DNA of 40,805 nucleotides from Solimicrobium silvestre (GTDB taxonomy: Bacteria; Pseudomonadota; Gammaproteobacteria; Burkholderiales; Burkholderiaceae_D): NCBI RefSeq assembly GCF_002976435.1, contig NZ_PUGF01000034.1, positions 1 through 40,805 of the forward strand, in the 5' to 3' direction. The notes beneath the pieces were generated by a model that was not told where the DNA came from, ran no database searches, and saw nothing but the letters and a program-made list of their open reading frames with translations. Below, one piece after another: positions 27,429-35,990 of this stretch. Numbering within the stretch: the first letter of the stretch is position 1; the number at the start of each line of letters is the position of its first letter. The translations under genes were made by a program, and so were the position numbers.

Positions 27429-27460
27429 TGTCGATATTTTTCAAATATATCGACATATCA
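27429..27460. promoter_or_regulatory. Perfect palindrome with 9-nt spacer upstream of fic
   Basis: TGTCGATAT (27429-27437) and ATATCGACA (27447-27455) are exact inverted repeats around TTTTCAAAT. They lie about 55 bp before the fic start, in the promoter position. Spacer length and the TGTCGA half-site match the array at the other end of fic, and ATCGACATATCA (27449-27460) is an exact copy of 26282-26293. This is a likely operator, perhaps bound by Fic's own winged helix. Confidence 0.6.
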
Positions 27461-28004
27461 ATTAGCAACTTAAATTTATTGCAGAGAAAATTGCGGAAAA
27501 TATGTAGGCAACCTGACTATATTAGAGATTGCGTGGATCAATCCTGTTGACCGGTTTAGGTGCGTCATTTTGCGTCTTTGCATTTAAGCGAAATAGAGCC
27601 GTTTTTTAAGTGCTTTATGGGCATGCGCAGGCTTCCCACTAGATGCCGCCATGAGTCGCTAGAGTGCGTCAGTTTTGAAAATTTGAGTCGAAAACGACCA
27701 ATTTAGCGCGCAGGCGTGGCGGGGGGATGACTGCGCGCCGCGCCTTTGAATCGACGTCGGTTGTATTCAATCAATAATTCTCAGATGAATTAATATGAGT
27801 GCTACACTAGCAACTAAATACTAATTTACTAGACATAGCGTCTTCTCTAGTGAATGTATCGAGATCTAGCAATTTGTCAGCAATGTGGGGTAAGGGGTCG
27901 TTCGTGTTTTCGGGTGACTGGCCCTTCGCGGCACTTTGCAGTCGTTGATCAAACAATCTAATTTTGTGTAACCCTGACAAAGTAGTTAAATTTTGGAGCT
28001 TTTA
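27461..28004. other. Non-coding stretch of about 540 bp
   Basis: No credible gene is present. The notable structures are GTCG-AAAA-CGAC (27687-27698) and a GC-rich inverted repeat, GCGCGCAG (27706-27713) with CTGCGCGC (27731-27738) around a G-rich 17-nt loop, unlike the AT-rich surroundings. The end holds a GGAG ribosome binding site for the next gene. It is probably decayed island DNA. Confidence 0.4.
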
Positions 28005-28478
28005 ATGCATTTGCGCGTTCTTACTTTTGTCTCTGCAATGTTCATTGCATATGTCCTTTCGGACGTTGCGATTGCTGAAGAAATAGTTTCGCGGTACGGA
28101 AAGATATCTGCAGTTGAACTTCCTAATAAATCGGGCTCGTATTCGATTGGCCTAGACGATAAGTCGATTACTACAGTCGATGCCTTAGCTGTATCGCTTT
28201 ATAGAGTCACGCCATCCAAGAATGAGAAGGTGGAAAATATCATCGTCGAAAAAGTCCTCCCAGGTTTAAATTGCCATAACGAGTACTTGTTGGTGACCAT
28301 ATCGCAGGATCGTAAATCTATATTCTCTCCATCGTTCGGCAAGTGCATGGAACTGGATGGTGTTGAAAACTTAAACGAGCGCGTGACCATTCGATTGCAC
28401 AGCACAGAAATTAACACTAACAACAAATTGAGGATTGACAGTTATGTTTGGGCAAACGGGAAACTCAACAAAATCTAA
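28005..28478 (+). CDS. Secreted hypothetical protein
   Basis: The ATG at 28005 follows GGAG at 6-nt spacing, which decides the start. The 157-residue precursor has a signal peptide (MHLRVLTFVSAMFIAYVLSDVAIA, cleavage near residue 24). The mature part is beta-rich with two Cys (in LNCHNEY and FGKCMEL) that could form a disulfide in the periplasm. No family is recognised. It stands alone between the fic region and a MITE. Confidence 0.65.
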   Translation: MHLRVLTFVSAMFIAYVLSDVAIAEEIVSRYGKISAVELPNKSGSYSIGLDDKSITTVDALAVSLYRVTPSKNEKVENIIVEKVLPGLNCHNEYLLVTISQDRKSIFSPSFGKCMELDGVENLNERVTIRLHSTEINTNNKLRIDSYVWANGKLNKI

Positions 28479-28542
28479 TTTTATGTCCGCTTATAAAAAA
28501 AGCGGCCGTTGACTGGATGTCTGGATCTGATCACAGTCGGCA

Positions 28543-28691
28543 GAGACTGTGTAAAAACACAAAATTAATTTACACCCGAAAAAATCGGCCTCTTAAAACA
28601 CGCTCTATTCAATTTTTTCGACGCAGGGAATGATCTCCCTACCCATGATTTTTCAGAAAAAGTTGGAAATTTTTTGTTTTTACACAGTCTC
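28543..28691 (-). mobile_element. 149-bp MITE, copy 1 (IS256-like ends)
   Basis: The element has perfect 16-bp terminal inverted repeats GAGACTGTGTAAAAAC and no ORF. It is the reverse complement of 39312-39460, differing at only 2 of 149 positions. The TGTGTAAAA stretch in the ends resembles IS256-family termini, so a transposase of that type may have moved it (inference). GGCA stands immediately on both sides, equal to TGCC on both sides in the other orientation. The other copy has TGCC on both sides too. A 4-bp duplication or fixed target is therefore likely. No 8-bp duplication is present. Confidence 0.88.
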
Positions 28692-28753
28692 GGCACCAAG
28701 CCGACATTGTAGACCGAAGCAAAATTTAGGCTTATTTAATAAATATTCGATAA

Positions 28754-29239
28754 ATGGTAAAAATATCTTCTGATGATGTGACTGGCACGACAAAGGCGTT
28801 TGTTTTCGTGCCACTTGCTTTGCTGGTTTTAATAATCGTTGCAACGTCGATTGACGTGTTTCGAAACGGTGGATCTCCAATTATTCCATTCGCCTTATCG
28901 TTGATATTAATATTGATTATTTGGTCATTTAGGAAGTTCACATGGAGCTTGGCCGATGAGGTTTACGATGATGGGGACAAGCTGCTCGTTAAAAGACGGA
29001 AAGATGAGCAAGAAATTTTATTGAGCGATATTGAGAATTTATTTGATAGAAGTTTTTCCCGGCCGCCAAAAATTACCCTTGATTTATTGGTCGACGGAGT
29101 TTTTGGTTCAAGTATCAGTTTCGTCCCTATAAATTCTGGTTCGCCTCTGGAATTTCGAAATGGGATTGCGACGGATCTGTCACTTAGAATAAACAAGGCA
29201 AAAGCTGACTATTATAAAAATATCGGCGAGAAAAAATGA
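28754..29239 (+). CDS. Hypothetical membrane protein with two N-terminal helices
   Basis: The 161-residue product has two transmembrane segments (about 15-36 and 42-58) and a C-terminal cytosolic domain of about 100 residues. That domain begins SLADEVYDDGDKLLVKRRKDEQEILLSDIENL, a strand pattern like small bacterial PH-like domains. It ends in a Lys-rich tail. No specific family is assigned. It lies just inside the first MITE copy, with no partner gene. Confidence 0.65.
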   Translation: MVKISSDDVTGTTKAFVFVPLALLVLIIVATSIDVFRNGGSPIIPFALSLILILIIWSFRKFTWSLADEVYDDGDKLLVKRRKDEQEILLSDIENLFDRSFSRPPKITLDLLVDGVFGSSISFVPINSGSPLEFRNGIATDLSLRINKAKADYYKNIGEKK

Positions 29240-29332
29240 GCGACGGGACACGGCACGTTGCCACCATATGCCTCACCCGTCTTTGCCACATAGACAAATA
29301 TTAATTTCCGCAAAAATGGAAGTGACTACTGA

Positions 29333-29893
29333 ATGAAACACACAGAGGCCTCCGCCGAATGGAGTAAGAGCTTTCCAAATGCAGCACCGGCGGGATTTTT
29401 ATGTCGAGATGCTTATGCAGATCGTTGGTTACGTGTTCATAGTCTCCCGGAATCAAAACGTTATGCTGAATTGGAGTCTGAACGACTGGAAATTCTTCGA
29501 CGCCACAATACAGTTGCCTGCGACTTACTTGGAGAAGGCAGTGATTGTATTTTGTTCCTTGGTCGTTTCGGTCCGGAGAAACTTTGGCAAGACGAACGAA
29601 ATATTCCGCTGAGTGCAATTCTGCCGATACATGCAATGACTTATGAGTGTGACGATGATGAATTGCAATTTTTTTCAGCACCCGTCATATGGCACAAAGA
29701 TAAATTCAACGATTTGATTCTGGCTAGTGCTGACGATTTGACTGGCCCAGTTATGTTTGCAAACACCAAACTTGGAACGGCCTATGCCCCATATGACGGT
29801 GGTGCTGACCTTTTTTATCCAACGCACCTCGATGTGGGACACGCTAGGCTGAATTATCGAACTTGGTTTTCAACTCGCGACGATGGTCTTTAA
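29333..29893 (+). CDS. Hypothetical soluble protein (possibly DUF3885-like)
   Basis: The 186-residue cytosolic product contains RWLRVHSLPESKRYAELESERLEILRRHNTVACDLLG, which recalls DUF3885-type proteins, and ends with Tyr/Trp-rich stretches (YAPYDGGADLFYP). That link is from memory of the pattern only. There is no signal peptide and no catalytic motif I can name. It is a single gene between the membrane hypothetical and the phage block, typical of genomic-island cargo, perhaps an immunity-type protein. Confidence 0.6.
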   Translation: MKHTEASAEWSKSFPNAAPAGFLCRDAYADRWLRVHSLPESKRYAELESERLEILRRHNTVACDLLGEGSDCILFLGRFGPEKLWQDERNIPLSAILPIHAMTYECDDDELQFFSAPVIWHKDKFNDLILASADDLTGPVMFANTKLGTAYAPYDGGADLFYPTHLDVGHARLNYRTWFSTRDDGL

Positions 29894-30059
29894 ATTAAAA
29901 AATGTTGTGTTTGACTGACTGCAATGTGAAACCTCGAACGGCAGCAGAGGGCACACTGCGAGCGGTCGCCCTTCCATCGATCCGGCAGCTAACTGTCTAC
30001 AGCAGTCAATTGAAAATTCTAGCGCGTGCAATTTCCACACATTTCTTCACGCCGTGACT

Positions 30060-30278
30060 TTAAAACCGGCAATTCCCCGCCCGCCGCAACCCCACCATCT
30101 CCCGCTCAAAATCATCCCGGCACTCCACATTACAAAACCGGGATGGTTCTGCAACTGCTTCCTCACAATACCGACAACACCCAGTAAACGCCAGCACGGG
30201 CGCAGCATGCACCCGCGCCAATCCTGCCGCAATTTCAGCATGAATAATTTTGTCAGAACGGTCAGCGATATCGCTCAT
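30060..30278 (-). CDS. Small phage zinc-finger protein
   Basis: The 72-residue protein has C35-x2-C38...C49-x3-C53 in CCRYCEEAVAEPSRFCNVEC, a four-Cys zinc site. Its ATG overlaps the portal gene stop (ATGA), so it is coupled to Q and P on the minus strand. Similar small zinc-finger genes follow the portal gene in P2-like phages of Burkholderiales. The role is unknown, and TraR/DksA-like regulation is one guess. Confidence 0.75.
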   Translation of the reverse strand: MSDIADRSDKIIHAEIAAGLARVHAAPVLAFTGCCRYCEEAVAEPSRFCNVECRDDFEREMVGLRRAGNCRF

Positions 30279-31309
30279 GATGTAACTCCTGTAGGCATTG
30301 TAGATAATTCGTAGTCAGTGAACTGGATCACGTCTTGACCCAGCCAGTCATTGAGAGCCCGGAATTGCGCCTGCAGTGGTACCAGTTCATTTCTGGCAAA
30401 CACGCGAGCGGCCGGTTCCACCGCACCAAAGCCGCCGGTGTTGTTCGGCATGATGCCAAGCAGTTGCGGTGGTACCCGATGCGCGGCCAACACGTCGTCG
30501 CGGGTCACGCCTTTGATGTTGAAGAACTCATCCTTGGCGGCGACGTCCGACACCGGCAAAATCTGAATCCCGTCTTTCTTCCCATTCGGCGCATACATAA
30601 ATAGGTTGCGGAAATTGCCGGGGCCTTTGCTTTCACGCATCGCCTTGCGCAAGCTATCGACGTCGGTTTGATTTTGCGCAGCATCGGTCATATAAAAGAT
30701 AAAACCAGCGTGCGAACCGTTCTTGTAATACTTGCGCCGGAATAACGTGGCCGCTTCATTGAGCCAGGCCGACTGCAACGCGCTTAGGTATTGCGGCACG
30801 CCGTACACCTCCTGGTTAATGTCAGGATCAATCAAATGAAAAATGCTCCCCGCTGCAAATTCATGCTCCTGCTGCCAGCCGGTCACAAAGTAATAGCTAT
30901 TCAACTCCTTACCTCGTCGCACAAACTTGGCCAGTGCCGGTGCCAGACTAAGCAGTAAACCAGAGCGGCTGGTGCGCTTCTCCAGGTAAGCATTACCAAA
31001 GATCAAAAAGTCGAGCGCAAAACGTTTAAACGCATCGCGCGTCAGAAACTTATTCGGCACGAAAGTCGAGGTCAGAATATTGGTCTTGAAGTAAATCGCA
31101 CTGCTGTGATGCACGCTGGCATTCAACGACTTAGCCAGGCCGGGGAAACTGATCGGCGGTTCATACCAACGGCCATTGAGCCAGCATTCAAAACTGTCCA
31201 GCATTTCGCTGTGTTCCAGCACCGGCGTCGGGTCACCAAACGTGAACGCCTCCATGCGGGTATTGTTGGTCGTTGCCGGTACGGTATCCGGTGGAATAGA
31301 TTCGCTCAT
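30275..31309 (-). CDS. Q: P2 gpQ-type portal protein
   Basis: The 344-residue protein is the PBSX/P2-type portal, a ring at the capsid vertex through which DNA enters and leaves. Its length equals that of P2 gpQ. Recognisable stretches are FLIFGNAYLEKRTSRSG, HLIDPDINQEVYGVPQYL and GVTRDDVLAAHRVPPQLLGIMPNNTGGFG. The start overlaps the end of the terminase gene as ATGA. With P it is transcribed opposite to O-N-M-L, as in P2. Confidence 0.95.
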   Translation of the reverse strand: MSESIPPDTVPATTNNTRMEAFTFGDPTPVLEHSEMLDSFECWLNGRWYEPPISFPGLAKSLNASVHHSSAIYFKTNILTSTFVPNKFLTRDAFKRFALDFLIFGNAYLEKRTSRSGLLLSLAPALAKFVRRGKELNSYYFVTGWQQEHEFAAGSIFHLIDPDINQEVYGVPQYLSALQSAWLNEAATLFRRKYYKNGSHAGFIFYMTDAAQNQTDVDSLRKAMRESKGPGNFRNLFMYAPNGKKDGIQILPVSDVAAKDEFFNIKGVTRDDVLAAHRVPPQLLGIMPNNTGGFGAVEPAARVFARNELVPLQAQFRALNDWLGQDVIQFTDYELSTMPTGVTS

Positions 31310-33102
31310 GAATAAATCTCAATAATGGATTGATGGTTGCCATTCGTTCCTTCAAACGGCTCGTTGTCGAGTGCATGCATACATGCCCAGGCTAAATCGG
31401 CATGACCGGTTTCATCGGTGCGCCCCGCGTCGTAGGTCACTTGCCGTCCGCTGGTGGTGAGCGTTTTGCGTATCGTCATAAAGGATTGGGCAATGTCCGT
31501 CCAACCGGCATCAAATTCCAGCCGGGCCTTACTAATGATGTTCTGTGCCTTCAGCACCATGCGCGTTTTAACTTCCGGCGAATAATTAATAGACGTCACC
31601 AGCGGAAAGAACTGCTTAACAAGCGGAAATACCCCGATGCCCATGCCGGTGGTATCGATGCCGATATAGGTCACGTTATAGCGCTCGGTCATTTCCTTAA
31701 TCGCTTTGGCTTGCGCTTCAAAATCAATTCCACGCCACTGGAATCGCTCCAGAATCCGAAACTTGCCACCCTCGACTAGCGGCGGAGCCATCACCACACA
31801 GCCCGCACTATCGCCCGTCAATGAGGGGTCATACCCAATCCACACCGGCCGATGCCCAAAGGGACGCGGTGAAAACGGTTTGTAATCATCCCAACTGACC
31901 CACGAATCGATCATGCAGCGCTGCAGCGCCGTCAGTGGAAAGACCGACTGCGTGTCATCGATAAAATTACACATCAGCAGGTTGTCGAACTGATCCGGGC
32001 TGTATTCAAAGTCGCGCAGTTCATCGATATTGAACAGATCGCAACCACCGGCTTCGGCATCCAGAATCGTCACAATCTGCCGCCAAATTTTGTCCTCACC
32101 AACAAAGCCCGACGACAAACGCCGATGACTGACATCGATATCGATCCGGTCATTTTTTGCACGACGTTTATTGAAGGCGTCACCGGTCCAAAACGGATAG
32201 GCTTGGTGTGTGATAGACGATGGAGTTGAAAAGTAAGTTTTGCGCCACTGTTTATGTATTGCCATGCCAGAGGCAACTTTATTCAGCTCTTGGAAGTTAT
32301 GCGTCCAGAAAAATTCATCAAAATAGAAATTGCCGTGATAGCCCTGTGCCGTGCGCGCATTTGTGCCCAGAAAATACAAGTGCGCGCCGTTCGGCAACAC
32401 AATCGGATCGCCAGTCAACGTGATGCCTGCCGACTCCTGGGCGAATTGGATAATGTATTGTTTGAAAACGTGCGCCTGCGCTTTCGACGCGGATAAAAAA
32501 ATCTGATTACGTCCGGTCTTCATCGCATCGGCCAAGGCTTCCCGCGCAAAATACCAGGTAGCACCAATTTGGCGCGACTTTAGAATTGCCCGGGTACGCT
32601 GATGGCCGTTACGGAACCAGACTTTCTGATAGTCAAATAGCGAATCCTGAAACGCCTCAAGCAGCTGGTCTCGCTGCTCATCACTGAAATCATTACGGGT
32701 CGGCTTCTTCTTTTCTCCGGCATTGCGGTTGGCCAGTTTCGGATTTAAATCGACCTCATTACCGCCCGGTGCTTCATAACGCCGTACCCTAGCCAGCCGC
32801 TCTACCTGGCGTCCCAATAAATCAATTTCCTTGAAGTCGCCGCCGGTCTTCGCCTCTTTGACGATTAGTTGCACCATGCGCGCTTCTAGCGAGGACTCAA
32901 TTTTTTCCAGCGGTGAGGCTTTATCCCATTCGTCACGTTCTTTCCAGCTATGGACGGTGGTGCGCTTGAGCTTCAGGTAGTTGGCAATAGACGTGACGCG
33001 CCAGCCTTGCCAATACAACTGTTTAGCAAGGCGGCGCGGATCAGTTTCTGGTGCCAGATTCGGTTCAGAAACGGGAGGTAATTCGGTTGGTGTTTCAGAC
33101 AT
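31306..33102 (-). CDS. P: P2 gpP-type terminase ATPase subunit
   Basis: I take the ATG at 33102 (MSETPTELPPV), giving 598 residues, close to P2 gpP. The open frame upstream overlaps gene O and its promoter. There is an N-terminal helix-turn-helix (about 24-56, AKQLYWQGWRVTSIANYLKLKRTTV). The ATPase has a Walker A variant SRQIGATW (176-183) and acidic Walker B FDEFFW (261-266). The nuclease-like domain contains GYDPSLTGDSAG and GIDTTGMGIG. It packages DNA with gpM. The divergent start leaves about 140 bp between P and O for both promoters. Confidence 0.95.
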   Translation of the reverse strand: MSETPTELPPVSEPNLAPETDPRRLAKQLYWQGWRVTSIANYLKLKRTTVHSWKERDEWDKASPLEKIESSLEARMVQLIVKEAKTGGDFKEIDLLGRQVERLARVRRYEAPGGNEVDLNPKLANRNAGEKKKPTRNDFSDEQRDQLLEAFQDSLFDYQKVWFRNGHQRTRAILKSRQIGATWYFAREALADAMKTGRNQIFLSASKAQAHVFKQYIIQFAQESAGITLTGDPIVLPNGAHLYFLGTNARTAQGYHGNFYFDEFFWTHNFQELNKVASGMAIHKQWRKTYFSTPSSITHQAYPFWTGDAFNKRRAKNDRIDIDVSHRRLSSGFVGEDKIWRQIVTILDAEAGGCDLFNIDELRDFEYSPDQFDNLLMCNFIDDTQSVFPLTALQRCMIDSWVSWDDYKPFSPRPFGHRPVWIGYDPSLTGDSAGCVVMAPPLVEGGKFRILERFQWRGIDFEAQAKAIKEMTERYNVTYIGIDTTGMGIGVFPLVKQFFPLVTSINYSPEVKTRMVLKAQNIISKARLEFDAGWTDIAQSFMTIRKTLTTSGRQVTYDAGRTDETGHADLAWACMHALDNEPFEGTNGNHQSIIEIYS

Positions 33103-33241
33103 GCCGCCAGCGTAGGGCTTGCGCGTGCGTAACGGGGAAGCGGGGAAGTCAGTAAGGCCTTTACTAACCCTCTGCCAATTGAATAGACAGCGCACAACCT
33201 TGACTATGGAGCCTTCAATCACACTCCAGCATCCACAGACC

Positions 33242-34069
33242 ATGCCGACTTCCAAATTCTTCCGCGTCGCCACCGAAGGCGCGACCACTGACGGGCGGGT
33301 CATTGACCGCGCCACCATTACCCAACTAGCCCAGAGTTTCAATCCCAAGACCTATGGCGCACGCATCTGGATGGAACATATTCGCGGCATGACAGCGGAT
33401 AGTATTTTTAAAGCCTATGGTGATGTCGTCGCAGTGAAAGCCGATGAAGTCGAGACAGACACCGGCAAGAAGTTGGCCCTGTTTGCGCAAATCTCTCCCA
33501 CGCCTGATTTGATCGCGATGAGCAAAGCGCGCCAAAAAATTTACACCAGTTTAGAAATTAATCCGAAGTTTTCCGATACCGGTTTGCCGTACCTGGTCGG
33601 CCTGGGCATTACCGATAGTCCGGCCAGTTTGGGTACCGACATACTGACTTTCTCCGCACAACAGGGAGAGAACAGCCCGTTTGCCGCACGCAAACAAAAT
33701 CCCGACAACTTCTATACGGAAGCCGTGGAAATCACCGTTGAATTCGACGACAAACCAACTGATCCGGATACCGGCAAGCTGACCACCACGCTTAAAAACC
33801 TGTTCAAAAAAATCACCACCAGTGACGCCGCGCAAGATGCCCGTTTTGCCGAACTCAGTACCGCGATTGAAACCGTCGCCCAACATGTCGTCACGGAACT
33901 GGACAGCTACGCCAGCCAGCTAACCCAGATCGCCACGCTGGAAAAAACCATCACTGATCTGCACAACAACTTCACTGCATTCAAGCAGCTGATGGATACC
34001 CAAGACAGCAACCCCGATCAGCGCCCACCCGCTATCGGTGGCCCCGGCACAATCCTGACCGATTGTTGA
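33242..34069 (+). CDS. O: P2 gpO-type capsid scaffold/protease
   Basis: The start at 33242 (MPTSKFFRVATEG) matches the family; an in-frame ATG at 33206 is possible. The 275-residue protein is an internal scaffold with an N-terminal serine protease. D17 (TTDGRV), H46 (MEHIRG) and S103 (IYTSLEIN) fall where the P2 gpO triad lies. The C-terminal part (about 185-255) is a coiled-coil scaffold region. It should cleave itself, N and Q during capsid maturation. The triad is intact. Confidence 0.95.
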   Translation: MPTSKFFRVATEGATTDGRVIDRATITQLAQSFNPKTYGARIWMEHIRGMTADSIFKAYGDVVAVKADEVETDTGKKLALFAQISPTPDLIAMSKARQKIYTSLEINPKFSDTGLPYLVGLGITDSPASLGTDILTFSAQQGENSPFAARKQNPDNFYTEAVEITVEFDDKPTDPDTGKLTTTLKNLFKKITTSDAAQDARFAELSTAIETVAQHVVTELDSYASQLTQIATLEKTITDLHNNFTAFKQLMDTQDSNPDQRPPAIGGPGTILTDC

Positions 34070-34125
34070 GCCACCTACCGCATAACCTTATTGCGCCTAC
34101 CAATCATTCAACCAGGAATTGATTC

Positions 34126-35157
34126 ATGAAAAAACCAACCCGACTTGCCTTTAACGCCTATACCGCGCAACTGGCATCGCTCAACGACACAGGCAACGCC
34201 ACCGACACGTTTAGCGTGGTACCGAGCGTACAACAACGCTTAGAAAACAAGATTCAGGAAAGCAGCGCCTTCCTGTCCAGAGTCAACATCATCGGCGTGA
34301 CCGAGCAGGAAGGTGAAAAACTCGGCTTAGGTATTTCCAGCCCGATTGCCAGCCGCACCGACACCAACAAGGGCGACCGTAAAACCCGCGACCCGTCCGA
34401 TTTGGACAGCCAACGCTATCGCTGCGAAAAAACCAACTTCGACACCCACATCCCTTACGCAAAACTGGATGCCTGGGCCAAGTTTCCCGACTTCCAAGAT
34501 CGTGTCGCCCGACAGATTTTTATTCGTCAGGGTTTAGATCGTATGGTGGTCGGTTTCCACGGTGCCAGCGTGTCACCCGACACCGACATCACTAAAAACC
34601 CACTACTGCAAGACGTCAATAAAGGTTGGTTGCAACACTACCGTGAGCAAGCACCCTCCCGCGTCATGGGTAGTGGCAGCACCGACGGCAAAGTGACGAT
34701 CGGTGCCGGTGGCGATTATGAAAATTTAGACGCGGCTGTGTTTGATGCCTTGAACTTGTTAGAGCCGTGGTACCGCGACGATACCGGCCTGGTCGTGATC
34801 ATGGGACGTCAATTACTCACCGACAAATACTTCCCGATGGTCAATGTCAACCAAGCGCCGTCGGAAACCTTGGCCGCTGACATCGTCATGAGTCAAAAAC
34901 GAATTGGTGGTTTGCCTGCCGTCACGGTGCCGTATTTCCCTGGCAATGCGCTGTTCATTACGCGTTACGACAACCTCTCGATCTATTTCCAGGAAGGCGC
35001 ACGCCGTCGCCGCGTGGTGGATGAAGCCAAACGTGACCGGATCGAAAACTACGAATCGTCCAACGATGCCTATGTCGTCGAAGATTTTGGCTTAGGTGCC
35101 TTGATTGAAAACATCACCCTGGTCACCAAAACCGAACCACCAGAGGACAAGGAGTAA
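34126..35157 (+). CDS. N: P2 gpN-type major capsid protein
   Basis: The 343-residue protein has the HK97-fold capsid features of P2 gpN: a processed N-terminal region (about 1-30), FLSRVNIIGVTEQEGEKLGLG, the RYRCEKTNFDTHIPYAKLDAWAKFPDF segment, and GGLPAVTVPYFPGNALFITRYDNLSIY near the C-terminus. It lies after the scaffold and before gpM, the standard order. The gene is complete. Confidence 0.96.
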   Translation: MKKPTRLAFNAYTAQLASLNDTGNATDTFSVVPSVQQRLENKIQESSAFLSRVNIIGVTEQEGEKLGLGISSPIASRTDTNKGDRKTRDPSDLDSQRYRCEKTNFDTHIPYAKLDAWAKFPDFQDRVARQIFIRQGLDRMVVGFHGASVSPDTDITKNPLLQDVNKGWLQHYREQAPSRVMGSGSTDGKVTIGAGGDYENLDAAVFDALNLLEPWYRDDTGLVVIMGRQLLTDKYFPMVNVNQAPSETLAADIVMSQKRIGGLPAVTVPYFPGNALFITRYDNLSIYFQEGARRRRVVDEAKRDRIENYESSNDAYVVEDFGLGALIENITLVTKTEPPEDKE

Positions 35158-35161
35158 TCAC

Positions 35162-35878
35162 ATGATGCGCACCCTTTCCCCCGCCATGCGCCACCAGGCT
35201 CGCGTGTTAGCACAGCAAGCTGCCGGTAACAGCGCACCGGGTACCGTCACAACAGGCTCCCAGTACGAGCTGATGCTGTACCAGTTAGCCGAAGACCGTC
35301 GCCGCTTGAAACAGATCCAATCCATCAAAAGCAAGATCACATTAAAAGCTACCTTGCTGCCCAACTACCAGGAGTGGATCGATGGCGTACTGACGGCGGG
35401 GAAAGGTGGCCAGGATGATGTGCTGACTACGATACTGGTGTGGAGCATCGACACCGGCGACTTTGAGCGAGCAATACAGATTGCCGGTTACGCCGTTCAG
35501 CACAAAATGACCTTGCCCGATCAATACGAACGCGACATTGCCACCATGCTGCTCGATGAGTTTTCGGGTGCGTATCTGAATGGCAAGCTGGCCGACGATC
35601 CACTCCGTGCGGTACAGATTTTAAGTCAGGTCAATGCACTGACCGACGGTCACGACACACCAGATCAGGCACGCGCCAAGTTGCACAAGGCACTGGCCTA
35701 TGCACAACTAGCGGTGATCGGTGAAGACGAAAAAAGCGACTTAGTCGGCACCGACCTGGCGGCAGCCAGAGCGGCGTATGACAACCTGCAACGCGCCCTC
35801 ACCTTATATGAAGGTGTGGGTGTAAAAAAAGACATTGAACGGCTGGAGCGGCGCTTAAAAAAAGCGGCCTCCACCTAA
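35162..35878 (+). CDS. M: P2 gpM-type terminase endonuclease subunit
   Basis: I use the ATG at 35162, just after the N stop (4-bp gap); the longer frame starts inside N. The 238-residue protein has the gpM pattern: YELMLYQLAEDRRRLKQIQSIKSKI, then LPNYQEWIDGVL...DDVLTTILVWSIDTGDF. This small terminase subunit cuts cos. It works with gpP. The gene is intact. Confidence 0.93.
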   Translation: MMRTLSPAMRHQARVLAQQAAGNSAPGTVTTGSQYELMLYQLAEDRRRLKQIQSIKSKITLKATLLPNYQEWIDGVLTAGKGGQDDVLTTILVWSIDTGDFERAIQIAGYAVQHKMTLPDQYERDIATMLLDEFSGAYLNGKLADDPLRAVQILSQVNALTDGHDTPDQARAKLHKALAYAQLAVIGEDEKSDLVGTDLAAARAAYDNLQRALTLYEGVGVKKDIERLERRLKKAAST

Positions 35879-35896
35879 ACGAGCACCCCCTGGCGC

Positions 35897-35957
35897 ACGG
35901 CGGCGCGGGCTGAAATCGGAATGAATCATCCCCGTTTTGACGCCCGCCCACCGCCGT
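35897..35957 (+). promoter_or_regulatory. GC-rich stem-loop between M and L
   Basis: ACGGCGG (35897-35903) pairs with CCGCCGT (35951-35957), and GCGGGC (35905-35910) pairs with GCCCGC (35942-35947). The loop is about 31 nt and there is a small asymmetric bulge. There is no T-tract, so it is not a simple terminator. It may tune expression of L relative to N and M or protect the mRNA. Confidence 0.45.
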
Positions 35958-35990
35958 TTATAGCTTCCCGGTTACACCGTTTTTAAACGA

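Noticed and set aside
29239-30059. Possible integron cassettes (attC sites) around the orphan genes
   Set aside because: No GTTRRRY/RYYYAAC core pair or attC fold could be found; only a loose inverted repeat near 29910-30015.
30054-30314. 86-codon plus-strand frame opposite the zinc-finger and portal genes
   Set aside because: The minus-strand zinc-finger gene has the Cys pattern and the ATGA coupling; the plus frame has neither.
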